This document shows, piece by piece, positions 16,059-31,700 of a stretch of 64,000 nt of DNA. The stretch spans positions 2,294,001 through 2,358,000 of the forward strand of contig CANJKZ010000092.1 of the NCBI GenBank assembly GCA_947471745.1. Reading direction: 5' to 3'. The stretch comes from Closterium sp. Naga37s-1 (taxonomy: Eukaryota > Streptophyta > Zygnematophyceae > Desmidiales > Closteriaceae). Position 1 is the stretch's first letter; each line of letters opens with the position of its first letter. The position numbers and the translations under genes were made by a program. Below the pieces are notes generated by a model. That model ran no database searches. It was not told the DNA's origin and saw only the letters and a list, made by a program, of their open reading frames with translations.

Positions 16059-19000
16059 CTAGTGGGACCAACCATATGGGTAAGTAATGCACTTACTCTT
16101 GGTACCAACCATATGAGTAAGTAACACACTTTTTCTTGGTACCAACCATATGGGTGAGTAACCCACTTTTTCTTGGTCCCAACCATATGGGTAAGTAACG
16201 CACTTACTTTTGGTACCGACCATATAGGTAAGTAACACCCTTACTCGTGGTACCAACCATATAGGTAAGTAACGCACTTACTCTTGGTACCAACCATATG
16301 GGTGAGTAACGCACTTACTACTGGTACCAACCATATGGGTAAGTAAAGCACTTACTATTGGTGCCAACCATATGGGTAAGTAACCCACTTACTATTGGTA
16401 CCAACCATATCGGTAAGTAAGGCATTTAGTATTGGTACCAACTATATGGGTAAATATCACACTTACTCTTGATACCAACCATATTGCTAAGTAACGCACT
16501 TGATCTTGGTACCAACCATATTGGTAATTACCGCACTTTCTCTAGGTACCAACAAAATGAGTAAATATGGCACTTACTATTGGTACCAACCAAATGGGTA
16601 AGTAACGCACTTACTATAGGTACCAACCATATGGGTAAGTAGTGCACTTACTTGTGGAACCAACCATATGGGTAAGAAACGCACTTACTCATGTAACCAA
16701 CCATATGGGTAAGTAACGCACTTGCTCGAGGTACCAACCATATGGGTAGATAACGCACTTACTCGTGCTACCAACCATATGGGTAAAATACGCCCTTAAT
16801 CGTTGTACCAGCCATATGGGTAAGTAACGCACTTACTCGTGGTACCAACCATATGTGTAAGAAACAAATTTACTCTTGGTACCAACCATATGGGTAAGTA
16901 ACGCACTTACTCGTGGTACCAACCATCTGGGTAAGTAACGCATTTATTCTTGGTACCAACCATATGGGCAAGTATCGCACTTACTCATGGTACCAACCAT
17001 ATGTGTAAGTAAAAGACATACTCGTGGTACCAACCATATGGGTAAGTAACGCACATACTCGTGGTACCAACTATATGGGTAAGTAACGCACTTACTCTTG
17101 GTACCAACCATATGGGTAAGTAACGCACTTACTCTTGGTACAAACCATATTGGTAAATAACACATTTACTCTTGGTACCAACCAAATGATTAACTAACGC
17201 ACTTACCATTGGTACCAACCAAATGGGTAAGTATCGCACTTACTCGTGGTACTAACCATTTAGGTAAGTAATCCACATACTCGTGGTACAAACCAAATGG
17301 GTAAGTAACGCCGTTACTCGTGGTACCAACCATATGGGTCAGTAATGCACTTACTCGTAGTACCAACCATATAGGTAAGTGACGCACTTACTCGTAGTAC
17401 CAACCATATGGGTAAGTGACGCACTTGCTAGTGGGACCAACCATATGGGTAAGTAATGCACTTACTCTTGGTACCAACCATATGAGTAAGTAACACACTT
17501 TTTCTTGGTACCAACCATATGGGTAAGTAACCCACTTTTTCTTGGTACCAACCATATGGGTAAGTAGCGTACTTACTCGTTGTACCAACCATATGGGTAA
17601 GTAACGCACTTACTTTTGGTACCGACCATATAGGTAAGTAACACCCTTACTCGTGGTACCAACCATATAGGTAAGTAACGCACTTACTCTTGGTACCAAC
17701 CATATGGGTGAGTAACGCACTTACTACTGGTACCAACCATATGGGTAAGTAAAGCACTTACTATTGGTGCCAACCATATGGGTAAGTAACCCACTTACTA
17801 TTGGTACCAACCATATCGGTAAGTAAGGCATTTAGTATTGGTACCAACTATATGGGTAAATATCACACTTACTCTTGATACCAACCATATTGCTAAGTAA
17901 CGCACTTAATCTTGGTACCAACCATATTGGTAATTACCGCACTTTCTCTTGGTACCAACAAAATGAGTAAGTATGGCACTTACTATTGGTACCAACCAAA
18001 TGGGTAAGTAACGCACTTACTATAGGTACCAACCATATGGGTAAGTAGTGCACTTACTCGTGGTACCAATCATATGGGTAAGAAACGCACTTACTCATGT
18101 AACCAACCATATGGGTAAGTAACGCACTTGCTCGAGGTACCAACCATATGGGTAAAATACGCCCTTAATCGTTGTACCAGCCATATGGGTAAGTAACGCA
18201 CTTACTCGTGGTACCAACCATATGTGTAAGAAACGAATTTACTCTTGGTACCAACCATATGGGTAAGTAACGCACTTACTCGTGGTACCATCCATCTGGG
18301 TAAGTAACGCATTTATTCTTGGTACCAACCATATGGGCAAGTATCGCACTTACTCATGGTACCAACCATATGTGTAAGTAAAAGACATACTCGTGGTACC
18401 AACCATATGGGTAAGTAACGCACATACTCGTGGTACCAACTATATGGGTAAGTAACGCACTTACTCTTGGTACCAACCATATGGGTAAGTAACGCACTTA
18501 CTCTTGGTACAAACCATATTGGTAAATAACACATTTACTCTTGGTACCAACCAAATGATTAACTAACGCACTTACCATTGGTACCAACCAAATGGGTAAG
18601 TATCGCACTTACTCGTGGTACTAACCATTTAGGTAAGTAATCCACATACTCGTGGTACAAACCAAATGGGTAAGTAACGCCGTTACTCGTGGTACCAACC
18701 ATATGGGTCAGTAATGCACTTACTCGTAGTACCAACCATATAGGTAAGTGACGCACTTACTCGTAGTACCAACCATATGGGTAAGTGACGCACTTGCTAG
18801 TGGGACCAACCATATGGGTAAGTAATGCACTTACTCTTGGTACCAACCATATGAGTAAGTAACACACTTTTTCTTGGTACCAACCATATGGGTAAGTAAC
18901 CCACTTTTTCTTGGTACCAACCATATGGGTAAGTAGCGTACTTACTCGTTGTACCAACCATATGGGTAAGTAACGCACTTACTTTTGGTACCGACCATAT

Positions 19001-22000
19001 AGGTAAGTAACACCCTTACTCGTGGTACCAACCATATAGGTAAGTAACGCACTTACTCTTGGTACCAACCATATGGGTGAGTAACGCACTTACTACTGGT
19101 ACCAACCATATGGGTAAGTAAAGCACTTACTATTGGTGCCAACCATATGGGTAAGTAACCCACTTACTATTGGTACCAACCATATCGGTAAGTAAGGCAT
19201 TTAGTATTGGTACCAACTATATGGGTAAATATCACACTTACTCTTGATACCAACCATATTGCTAAGTAACGCACTTAATCTTGGTACCAACCATATAGGT
19301 AAGTGACGCACATACTCGTAGTACCAACCATATGGGTAAGTGACGCACTTGCTAGTGGGACCAACCATATGGGTAAGTAATGCACTTACTCTTGGTACCA
19401 ACCATATGAGTAAGTAACACACTTTTTCTTGGTACCAACCATATGGGTGAGTAACCCACTTTTTCTTGGTCCCAACCATATGGGTAAGTAGCGTACTTAC
19501 TCGTTGTACCAACCATATGGGTAAGTAACGCACTTACTTTTGGTACCGACCATATAGGTAAGTAACACCCTTACTCGTGGTACCAACCATATAGGTAAGT
19601 AACGCACTTACTCTTGGTACCAACCATATGGGTGAGTAACGCACTTACTACTGGTACCAACCATATGGGTAAGTAAAGCACTTACTATTGGTGCCAACCA
19701 TATGGGTAAGTAACCCACTTACTATTGGTACCAACCATATCGGTAAGTAAGGCATTTAGTATTGGTACCAACTATATGGGTAAATATCACACTTACTCTT
19801 GATACCAACCATATTGCTAAGTAACGCACTTGATCTTGGTACCAACCATATTGGTAATTACCGCACTTTCTCTAGGTACCAACAAAATGAGTAAATATGG
19901 CACTTACTATTGGTACCAACCAAATGGGTAAGTAACGCACTTACTATAGGTACCAACCATATGGGTAAGTAGTGCACTTACTTGTGGAACCAACCATATG
20001 GGTAAGAAACGCACTTACTCATGTAACCAACCATATGGGTAAGTAACGCACTTGCTCGAGGTACCAACCATATGGGTAGATAACGCACTTACTCGTGCTA
20101 CCAACCATATGGGTAAAATACGCCCTTAATCGTTGTACCAGCCATATGGGTAAGTAACGCACTTACTCGTGGTACCAACCATATGTGTAAGAAACAAATT
20201 TACTCTTGGTACCAACCATATGGGTAAGTAACGCACTTACTCGTGGTACCAACCATCTGGGTAAGTAACGCATTTATTCTTGGTACCAACCATATGGGCA
20301 AGTATCGCACTTACTCATGGTACCAACCATATGTGTAAGTAAAAGACATACTCGTGGTACCAACCATATGGGTAAGTAACGCACATACTCGTGGTACCAA
20401 CTATATGGGTAAGTAACGCACTTACTCTTGGTACCAACCATATGGGTAAGTAACGCACTTACTCTTGGTACAAACCATATTGGTAAATAACACATTTACT
20501 CTTGGTACCAACCAAATGATTAACTAACGCACTTACCATTGGTACCAACCAAATGGGTAAGTATCGCACTTACTCGTGGTACTAACCATTTAGGTAAGTA
20601 ATCCACATACTCGTGGTACAAACCAAATGGGTAAGTAACGCCGTTACTCGTGGTACCAACCATATGGGTCAGTAATGCACTTACTCGTAGTACCAACCAT
20701 ATAGGTAAGTGACGCACTTACTCGTAGTACCAACCATATGGGTAAGTGACGCACTTGCTAGTGGGACCAACCATATGGGTAAGTAATGCACTTACTCTTG
20801 GTACCAACCATATGAGTAAGTAACACACTTTTTCTTGGTACCAACCATATGGGTAAGTAACCCACTTTTTCTTGGTACCAACCATATGGGTAAGTAGCGT
20901 ACTTACTCGTTGTACCAACCATATGGGTAAGTAACGCACTTACTTTTGGTACCGACCATATAGGTAAGTAACACCCTTACTCGTGGTACCAACCATATAG
21001 GTAAGTAACGCACTTACTCTTGGTACCAACCATATGGGTGAGTAACGCACTTACTACTGGTACCAACCATATGGGTAAGTAAAGCACTTACTATTGGTGC
21101 CAACCATATGGGTAAGTAACCCACTTACTATTGGTACCAACCATATCGGTAAGTAAGGCATTTAGTATTGGTACCAACTATATGGGTAAATATCACACTT
21201 ACTCTTGATACCAACCATATTGCTAAGTAACGCACTTAATCTTGGTACCAACCATATTGGTAATTACCGCACTTTCTCTTGGTACCAACAAAATGAGTAA
21301 ATATGGCACTTACTATTGGTACCAACCAAATGGGTAAGTAACGCACTTACTATAGGTACCAACCATATGGGTAAGTAGTGCACTTACTTGTCGTACCAAC
21401 CATATGGGTAAGAAACGCACTTACTCATGTAACCAACCATATGGGTAAGTAACGCACTTGCTCGAGGTACCAACCATATGGGTAGAAAATGCACTTACTC
21501 GTGCTACCAACCATATGGGTAAAATACGCCCTTAATCGTCGTACCAGCCATATGGGTAAGTAACGCACTTACTCGTGGTACCAACCATATGTGTAAGAAA
21601 CGAATTTACTCTTGGTACCAACCATATGGGTAAGTAACGCACTTACTCGTGGTACCAACCATCTGGGTAAGTAACGCATTTATTCTTGGTACCAACCATA
21701 TGGGCAAGTATCGCACTTACTCATGGTACCAACCATATGTGTAAGTAAAAGACATACTCGTGGTACCAACCATATGGGTAAGTAACGCACATACTCGTGG
21801 TACCAACTATATGGGTAAGTAACGCACTTACTCTTGGTACCAACCATATGGGTAAGTAACGCACTTACTCTTGGTACAAACCATATTGGTAAATAACACA
21901 TTTACTCTTGGTACCAACCAAATGATTAACTAACGCACTTACCATTGGTACCAACCAAATGGGTAAGTATCGCACTTACTCGTGGTCCTAACCATATAGG

Positions 22001-23603
22001 TAAGTAATCCACATACTCGTGGTACAAACCAAATGGGTAAGTAACGCCGTTACTCGTGGTACCAACCATATGGGTCAGTAATGCACTTACTCGTAGTACC
22101 AACCATATAGGTAAGTGACGCACATACTCGTAGTACCAAACATATGGGTAAGTGACGCACTTGCTAGTGGGACCAACCATATGGGTAAGTAATGCACTTA
22201 CTCTTGGTACCAACCATATGAGTAAGTAACACACTTTTTCTTGGTACCAACCATATGGGTAAGTAACCCACTTTTTCTTGGTACCAACCATATGGGTAAG
22301 TAACGCACTTACTTTTGGTACCGACCATATAGGTAAGTAACACCCTTACTCGTGGTACCAACCATATAGGTAAGTAACGCACTTACTCTTGGTACCAACC
22401 ATATGGGTGAGTAACGCACTTACTACTGGTACCAACCATATGGGTAAGTAAAGCACTTACTATTGGTGCCAACCATATGGGTAAGTAACCCACTTACTAT
22501 TGGTACCAACCATATCGGTAAGTAAGGCATTTAGTATTGGTACCAACTATATGGGTAAATATCACACTTACTCTTGATACCAACCATATTGCTAAGTAAC
22601 GCACTTAATCTTGGTACCAACCATATTGGTAATTACCGCACTTTCTCTTGGTACCAACAAAATGAGTAAGTATGGCACTTACTATTGGTACCAACCAAAT
22701 GGGTAAGTAACGCACTTACTATAGGTACCAACCATATGGGTAAGTAGTGCACTTACTCGTGGTACCAATCATATGGGTAAGAAACGCACTTACTCATGTA
22801 ACCAACCATATGGGTAAGTAACGCACTTGCTCGAGGTACCAACCATATGGGTAAAATACGCCCTTAATCGTTGTACCAGCCATATGGGTAAGTAACGCAC
22901 TTACTCGTGGTACCAACCATATGTGTAAGAAACGAATTTACTCTTGGTACCAACCATATGGGTAAGTAACGCACTTACTCGTGGTACCATCCATCTGGGT
23001 AAGTAACGCATTTATTCTTGGTACCAACCATATGGGCAAGTATCGCACTTACTCATGGTACCAACCATATGTGTAAGTAAAAGACATACTCGTGGTACCA
23101 ACCATATGGGTAAGTAACGCACATACTCGTGGTACCAACTATATGGGTAAGTAACGCACTTACTCTTGGTACCAACCATATGGGTAAGTAACGCACTTAC
23201 TCTTGGTACAAACCATATTGGTAAATAACACATTTACTCTTGGTACCAACCAAATGATTAACTAACGCACTTACCATTGGTACCAACCAAATGGGTAAGT
23301 ATCGCACTTACTCGTGGTCCTAACCATATAGGTAAGTAATCCACATACTCGTGGTACAAACCAAATGGGTAAGTAACGCCCTTACTCGTGGTACCAACCA
23401 TATGGGTCAGTAACGCACTTACTCGTAGTACCAACCATATAGGTAAGTGACGCACATACTCTTGGTACCAACCATATGGGTAAGTAACGCACTTTCTCTT
23501 GGTAACAACCATATGGGTAAGAAACGCATTTACTCTTGGGTCCAACGGAATGGGTAAGTGACGCACTTGCTAGTGGGACCAACCATATGGGTAAGTAACG
23601 CAC
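16059..23603 (+). repeat. About 37-unit higher-order repeat family (block C)
   Basis: A long ordered set of variant units recurs with starts near 16944, 18313, 20274, 21680 and 23012. Offsets are 1,369, 1,961, 1,406 and 1,332 bp, which are exactly 37, 53, 38 and 36 units. Diagnostic units include CATATGGGCAAGTATCGC, ATGTGTAAGTAAAAGACATACTC, AACCATATTGCTAAG and GTTGTACCAGCC. The 53-unit spacing reflects a partial extra copy, and the 36- and 38-unit versions reflect gain or loss of single units. The block recurs near 34900-37660 and 41950-45690. Confidence 0.8.
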
Positions 23604-25719
23604 TTACTCATGATACCAACCATATAGGTAAGTAACGCACTTACTCTTGTTACCAACCATATGGGTAAGTATCGCACTTACTCTTGGCACAAACCATATG
23701 GGTGAGTAACGCACTTACTATTGGTACCAACCATATGGGTAAATAAAGCACTTACTATTGGTGCCAACCATATGGGTAAGTACCCCACTTACTATTGGTA
23801 CCAACCATATCGGTACGTAAGGCATTTAGTATTGGTACCAACCATATGGGTAAATAGCACACTTACTCTTGATACCAACCATATTGCTAAGTAACGCACT
23901 TAATCTTGGTACCAACCATATGGGTAAGTAACGTCCTTACTCGTGGTACCAACCATATGGGTAAGTAATGCCCTTACTCGTGGTACCAACCATATGGGTA
24001 AGTAACGCACTTTCTCGTGGTACCAACCATAGAGGTAAGTAACGCACATACTATTTGTACCAAACAAATGTATAAATTACGCACTTACTCTTGGTACCAA
24101 CCATATGTGAAAGTAACGCACTTAATCTTGGTACCAACCATATGGGTAAGTAACGCACTTAGTCATGGTACCAACGATATCGGTAAGTGACGCACTTTCT
24201 CTTGGTACCAACCATATGTGTAAGTATCGCACTTAGTCATGGTACCAACCATATGGGTATGTAACGCACTTTCTCGTGGTACCAACCATATGGGTAAGAA
24301 TCGCACTTACTATTGGTACCAACAAAATGGGTATGTAAAGCACTTTCTCTTGGTACCAACCATATAGGTATGTAACGCACCTTCTCTTGGTAACAACCAA
24401 ATGGGTAAGTAACGCACTTACTATTGGTACCAACCATATGGGCAAGTAACACATATTCTCGTGGTACCAACCATATAGGTAGGTAATGCACTAACTCGTG
24501 GTACCAACTATATGGGTAAGTAACGCACTTGCTCGTGGTACCAACCATATGGATAAGTAACGCACTTGCTCGTGGTACCAATAATATGGGTAAGTAACGC
24601 CCTTACTCGTGGTACCAACCATTTGGGTAATTAACGCACTTACTCGTGGTACCAACCATATAGGTAAGTAACGCAATTTCTCGTGGTACCAACCATATGG
24701 GTATGTTACGCCCTTACTCGTGGTACCAACCATATGGGCAAGTAACGCACTTAACTGTGGTACCAACCATATGGGTAGGTAACGCACTAGCTCATGCAAC
24801 CAACCATATGGGTAAGTAACGCCCTTACTCGTGGTACCAACCATATGGGTAGGTAACGCATTTATTATTGGTACCAACCATATGAGTAAGTAACACACTT
24901 TCTCTTGGTACCAACCATATGGGTAAATAACCCACTTTTTCTTGGTACCAACCATATGGGTAAGTAGCGTACTTACTCGTGGTACCAACCATATGGGAAA
25001 GTAACGCACTTACTCTTGGTACCAACCATATGGGTAAGTAGTGTACTTACTCGTGGTACCAACCATATGTGTAAATAACCCACATTTTCTTGGTACCAAC
25101 CATATGGATAAGTAGCGTACATACTCTTGGTACCAACCGAATGGGTAAGTGACGCACTTGCTAGTGGGACCAACCATATGGGTAAGTAACGCAATTACTC
25201 GTGGTACCAACCGTATGGGAAAGTAACGCACTTACTCTTGGTACCAACCATATGCGTAAGTAACGCACTTATTCGTGGTACCAACAATATGCGTAAGTAA
25301 CGCACTTATTCGTGGTACCAACCATATGGGTAAGTAAAGTTCATACTCGTGGTACCAACCATATGGGTAAGTGACGCACTTGCTCGTGGGACCAACCATA
25401 TGGGTAAGTAATGCACTTATTCGTGGTACCAACCATATGGGAAAGAAACGCACTTTTTCTTGGTACCAACCATATGGGTAAGTAACGCACTTACGATTGG
25501 TACCAACCATATGGGTAAGTAACGCATTTATCATTGGTACCAGCCATACGAGTAAGTAACACACTTTCTCTTGGTACCAACCATATGGGTAAATAACCCA
25601 CTTTTTCTTGGTACCAACCATATGGGTAAGTAGCGTACTTACTCGTGGTACCAACCATATGGGAAAGTAACGCACTTACTCTTGGTACCAACCATATGGG
25701 TAAGTAGCGTACTTACTCG

Positions 25720-28700
25720 TGGTACCAACCATATGGGTAAATAACCCACATTCTCTTGGAACCAACCGCATGGGTAAGTGACGCACTTGCTCGTGGGACG
25801 AGCCATATGGGTAAGTAACGCAATTATTCGTAGTACCAACCATATGGGAAAGTAACGCACTTCTTCTTGGTACCAACCATACGGGTAAGTAACGCACTTA
25901 CTATTGGTACCAACCATATGAGTAAGTAACACACTTTCTCTTGGTACCAACCATATGGGTAAGTAACCCACTCTTTCTTGGTACCAACCATATGGGTAAG
26001 AAGCGTACTTACTCGTGGTACCAACCATATGGGTAAGTAACGCACTTATTCGTGGTACCAACCATATGGGAAAGTAACGCACTTACTCATGGTACCAACC
26101 ATATGGGTAAGTAACGCATTTAGTATTGGTACCAACCATATGAGTAAGTAACACACTTTCTCTTGGTACCAACCATATAGGTAAATAACCCACTTTTTCT
26201 TGGTACCAACCATATGGGTAAGTAGCGTACTTACTCGTGGTACCAACCATATGGGTAAGTATCGCACTTACTCTTGGTACCAACCATATGGGTAAGTAGC
26301 GTACTTACTCGTGGTACCAACCATATGGGTAAAAAACCCACATTTTCTTGGTACCAACCATATGGGTAAGTAGCGTACATACTCGTGGTACTAACCATAT
26401 GGGTAAGTAACGCCCTTACTCGTGGTACAAAGCATATGGGTAAATAACACATTTACTCTTGGAACCAACTAAATGGGTAACTAACGCACTTACTATTGGT
26501 ACCAACCAAATGGGTAAGTATCGCACTTACTCGTGGTACCAACCATATAGGTAAGTAATACACATACTCGTGTTACAAACCATATGGGTAAGTAATGCAC
26601 TTACTCGTTGTATCAACCATATAGGTGAGTGACGCACATAATCTTGGTACCAACCACATGGGTAAGTAGCGTACTTACTCGTGGTACCAACCATATGGGT
26701 AAGTAACGCACTTACTCTTGGAACCAACCGAATGGGTAAGTGACGTACTTGCTAGTGGGACGAACCATATGGGTATGTAACGCACTTACTCGTGGTACCA
26801 ACCATATGGGAAAGTAACACACTTACTCTTGGTACCAACCATATGGGTAAGTAATGCATTTATTATTGGTACCAACCATATGAGTAAGTAACACACTTTC
26901 TCTTGGTACCAACCATATGGTTAAATAACCCACTTTTTCTTGGTACCAATCATTTGGGTAAGTAGCGTACTTACTCGTGGTACCAACCATATAGGGAAGT
27001 AACGCACTTACTCTTGGTACCAACCATATGGGTAAGTAACGCACTACCCCTTGGTACCAACCATATAGATATGTAACGCACTTTCTCGTGGTACCAACCA
27101 AATGAATAAGTAACACACTTTTTCTTGGTACCAAGCATAGGGGTAAGTAACCCATATTTTCTTGGTACCAACCATATGGGTAAGTAGCGTACTTACTCGT
27201 GGTACCAACCATATGGATAAGTAACGCCCTTACTCATGGTACCAACCATATGGGAAAGTAACGCATTTACTCTTGGTACCAACCATATGGGAAAGTGGCG
27301 TACTTACTCTTGGTACCAACCATATGGGTAAGCAACGCACTTACTCCTGGTATCAACCATATGGTTAAGTAGCGCCCTGACTCGTGGTACCAACCATATG
27401 GGTAACTAACGCACTTACTCGTAGTACCAACCATATAGGAAAGTGAACGCACATACTCTTACCAACCATATGGGTAAGTAACGCACCTACTCTTGGTACC
27501 AACCATATGGGTAAGTAACGCACTTTCTCTTGGTACCAACCATATGGGTAAGAAACGCACTTACTCTTGGTACCAACCATATGGGTAACGCACTTACTAT
27601 TGGTACCAACCATATGGGTAAGTAATGCATTTATAATTGGTACCAACCATATGAGTAAGTAACACAATTTCTCTTGGTACCAACCATATGGTTAAATAAC
27701 CCACTTTTTCTTGGTATCAATCATTTGGGTAAGTAGCGTACTTACTCGTGGTACCAACCATATAGGGAAGTAACGCACTTACTCTTGGTACCAACCATAT
27801 GGGTAAGTAACGCACTTACTCTTGGTACAAACCATATGGGTAAATAACACATTTACTCTTGGTACCCACCAAATGGGTAACTAACGCACTTACTATTGGT
27901 ACCAACCAAATGGGTAAGTAACGCACTTACTCGTGGTACCAACCATATGGGTAAGTAGAGTACTTACTCGTTGTACCAACCATATGGGTAAGTAACCCAC
28001 TTACTCGTGGTACCAACCATATAGGTAAGTAATAAACATACTCGTGGTACAAACCTTTTGGTTAAGTAACGCCGTTACTCGTGGTACAAACCATATGGGT
28101 AAGTAACACACCTACTCGTAGTACCAACCATATAGGTAAGTGACGCACATACTCTTGGTACCAACCATATGGGTAAGTAACGCACTTTCTCTTGGTACCA
28201 ATCATATGGGTAAGTAACGCACTTACTCTTGGTACCAACCGTATCGGTAAGTAACGCACTTCCTCTTGGTACCAACCATATGGATAAGTAACGGACCTAC
28301 TTTTGGCACCAACCATATGAGTAAGTAACGCACTAACTATTGGTACCAACCATATGGGTAAGTAACGCACTTATTCGTGGTACCAACCATATAGGTAAGT
28401 AACGCACTACCCCTTGGTACCAACCATATAGATATGTAACGCACTTTCTCGTGGTACCAACCAAATGAATAAGTAACACACTTTTTCTTGGTACCAAGCA
28501 TAGGGGTAAGTAACCCATATTTTCTTGGTACCAACCATATGGGTAAGTAGCGTACTTACTCGTGGTACCAACCATATGGATAAGTAACGCCCTTACTCAT
28601 GGTACCAACCATATGGGAAAGAAACGCATTTACTCTTGGTACCAACCATATGGGAAAGTGGCGTACTTACTCTTGGTACCAACCATATGGGTAAGCAACG

Positions 28701-31700
28701 CACTTACTCCTGGTATCAACCATATGGTTAAGTAACGCCCTGACTCGTGGTACCAACCATATGGGTAACTAACGCACTTACTCGTAGTACCAACCATATA
28801 GGAAAGTGAACGCACATACTCTTAGTACCAACCATATGGGTAAGTAACGCTCTTACTCTTGGTACCAACCATATGGGTAAGTAACGCACTTTCTCTTGGT
28901 ACCAACCATATGGGTAAGAAACGCACTTACTCTTGGTACCAACCATATGGGTAAGTAACGCACTTACTATTGGTACCAACCATATGAGTAAGTAATACAC
29001 ATTTTCTTGGTACCAACCATATAGTTAAGAAACCCATTTTTTCTTGGTACCAACCATATAGGTAAGTAGCGTACTTACTCGTGGTACCAACCATATGGAT
29101 AAGTAACGCATTTACTCTTGGTACCAACCATATGTGTATGTAACGCCCTTACTCATGGTACCAACCATATAGGTAAGTAACGCACTTTATCTTGGTACAA
29201 ACCATATAGGTAAGTAAAGCACTTACTATTAGTGCCAACCATACGGGTAAGTAACGAACATACTATTGGTACCAACCATATCGGTAAGTAAGGCATTTAG
29301 TATTGGTACCAACCATATGGGTAAATAAACCACATACTCTTCGTACCAACCATATGGGTAAATAAACCACTTACTCTTGGTACCAACAAAATTTGTAAGT
29401 ATCGCACTTACTATTGGTACCAACCAAATGAGTAAGTAACGCACTTACTCGTGGTACCAACCATTTGGGTAAGTAACGTACTTACTCTTGGTACCAACCA
29501 AAAGGGTAAGTAACGCACATACTATTTGTACCAACCATATGGGTAAGTAGTGCACTTACTCGTGGTACCAACCATATGGGTAAGTAACGCACTTACTCAT
29601 ATAACCAACCATATGGGTAAGTAACGCACTTACTCATATAACCAACCATATGGGAAAGTAACGCACTTGCTCGCGGTACCAACCATATGGGTAAATAACG
29701 CACTTAGTCGTGGTATCAACCATATAGGTAAGAAGCGCACTTACTCTAGGTACAAACAATATAGGTAAGTGACGCACTTACTCTTGGTACCAACCATATG
29801 GGTAAGTAACGCATTTATTCTTGGTACCAACCATATGGGCAAGTAACGCATTTAGTCGTGTAACCAACCATATGGGTAAGTAACGCACTTACTCGTGGTA
29901 CCAACCATATGGGTAAGTAACTTACTTACTCTTGGTACCAACCATATGGGTAAGCATCGCACTTACTCTTGGTACAAACCATATTGGTAAATAACAAATT
30001 TACTCTTGGTACCAACCAAATGAATAACTAACGCACTTACCATTGGTACCAACCAAATGGGTAAGTATCGCACTTACTCGTGGTACTAACCATTTAGGTA
30101 AGTAATCCACATACTCGTGGTACAAACCAAATGGGTAAGTAACGCCCTTACTCGTAGTACCAACCATATAGGTAAGTGACGCACATACTCTTGGTACCAA
30201 CCATATGGGTAAGTAGTGCACATTCTCGTGGTACCAACCATATGGGTAAGAAACGCACTTACTCGTGTAACCAACCATATGGGTAAGTAACGCACTTGCT
30301 CGAGGTACCAACCATATGGGTAAATAACCCACATTCTCTTGGAACCAACCGCATGGGTAAGTGACGCACTTGCTCGTGGGACGAGCCATATGGGTAAGTA
30401 ACGCAATTATTCGTAGTACCAACCATATGGGAAAGTAACGCACTTCTTCTTGGTACCAACCATACGGGTAAGTAACGCACTTACTATTGGTACCAACCAT
30501 ATGAGTAAGTAACACACTTTCTCTTGGTACCAACCATATGGGTAAGTAACCCACTCTTTCTTGGTACCAACCATATGGGTAAGAAGCGTACTTACTCGTG
30601 GTACCAACCATATGGGTAAGTAACGCACTTATTCGTGGTACCAACCATATGGGAAAGTAACGCACTTACTCATGGTACCAACCATATGGGTAAGTAACGC
30701 ATTTAGTATTGGTACCAACCATATGAGTAAGTAACACACTTTCTCTTGGTACCAACCATATAGGTAAATAACCCACTTTTTCTTGGTACCAACCATATGG
30801 GTAAGTAGCGTACTTACTCGTGGTACCAACCATATGGGTAAGTATCGCACTTACTCTTGGTACCAACCATATGGGTAAGTAGCGTACTTACTCGTGGTAC
30901 CAACCATATGGGTAAAAAACCCACATTTTCTTGGTACCAACCATATGGGTAAGTAGCGTACATACTCGTGGTACTAACCATATGGGTAAGTAACGCCCTT
31001 ACTCGTGGTACAAAGCATATGGGTAAATAACACATTTACTCTTGGAACCAACTAAATGGGTAACTAACGCACTTACTATTGGTACCAACCAAATGGGTAA
31101 GTATCGCACTTACTCGTGGTACCAACCATATAGGTAAGTAATACACATACTCGTGTTACAAACCATATGGGTAAGTAATGCACTTACTCGTTGTATCAAC
31201 CATATAGGTGAGTGACGCACATAATCTTGGTACCAACCACATGGGTAAGTAGCGTACTTACTCGTGGTACCAACCATATGGGTAAGTAACGCACTTACTC
31301 TTGGAACCAACCGAATGGGTAAGTGACGTACTTGCTAGTGGGACGAACCATATGGGTATGTAACGCACTTACTCGTGGTACCAACCATATGGGAAAGTAA
31401 CACACTTACTCTTGGTACCAACCATATGGGTAAGTAATGCATTTATTATTGGTACCAACCATATGAGTAAGTAACACACTTTCTCTTGGTACCAACCATA
31501 TGGTTAAATAACCCAATTTTTCTTGGTACCAATCATTTGGGTAAGTAGCGTACTTACTCGTGGTACCAACCATATAGGGAAGTAACGCACTTACTCTTGG
31601 TACCAACCATATGGGTAAGTAACGGACTACCCCTTGGTACCAACCATATAGATATGTAACGCACTTTCTCGTGGTACCAACCAAATGAATAAGTAACACA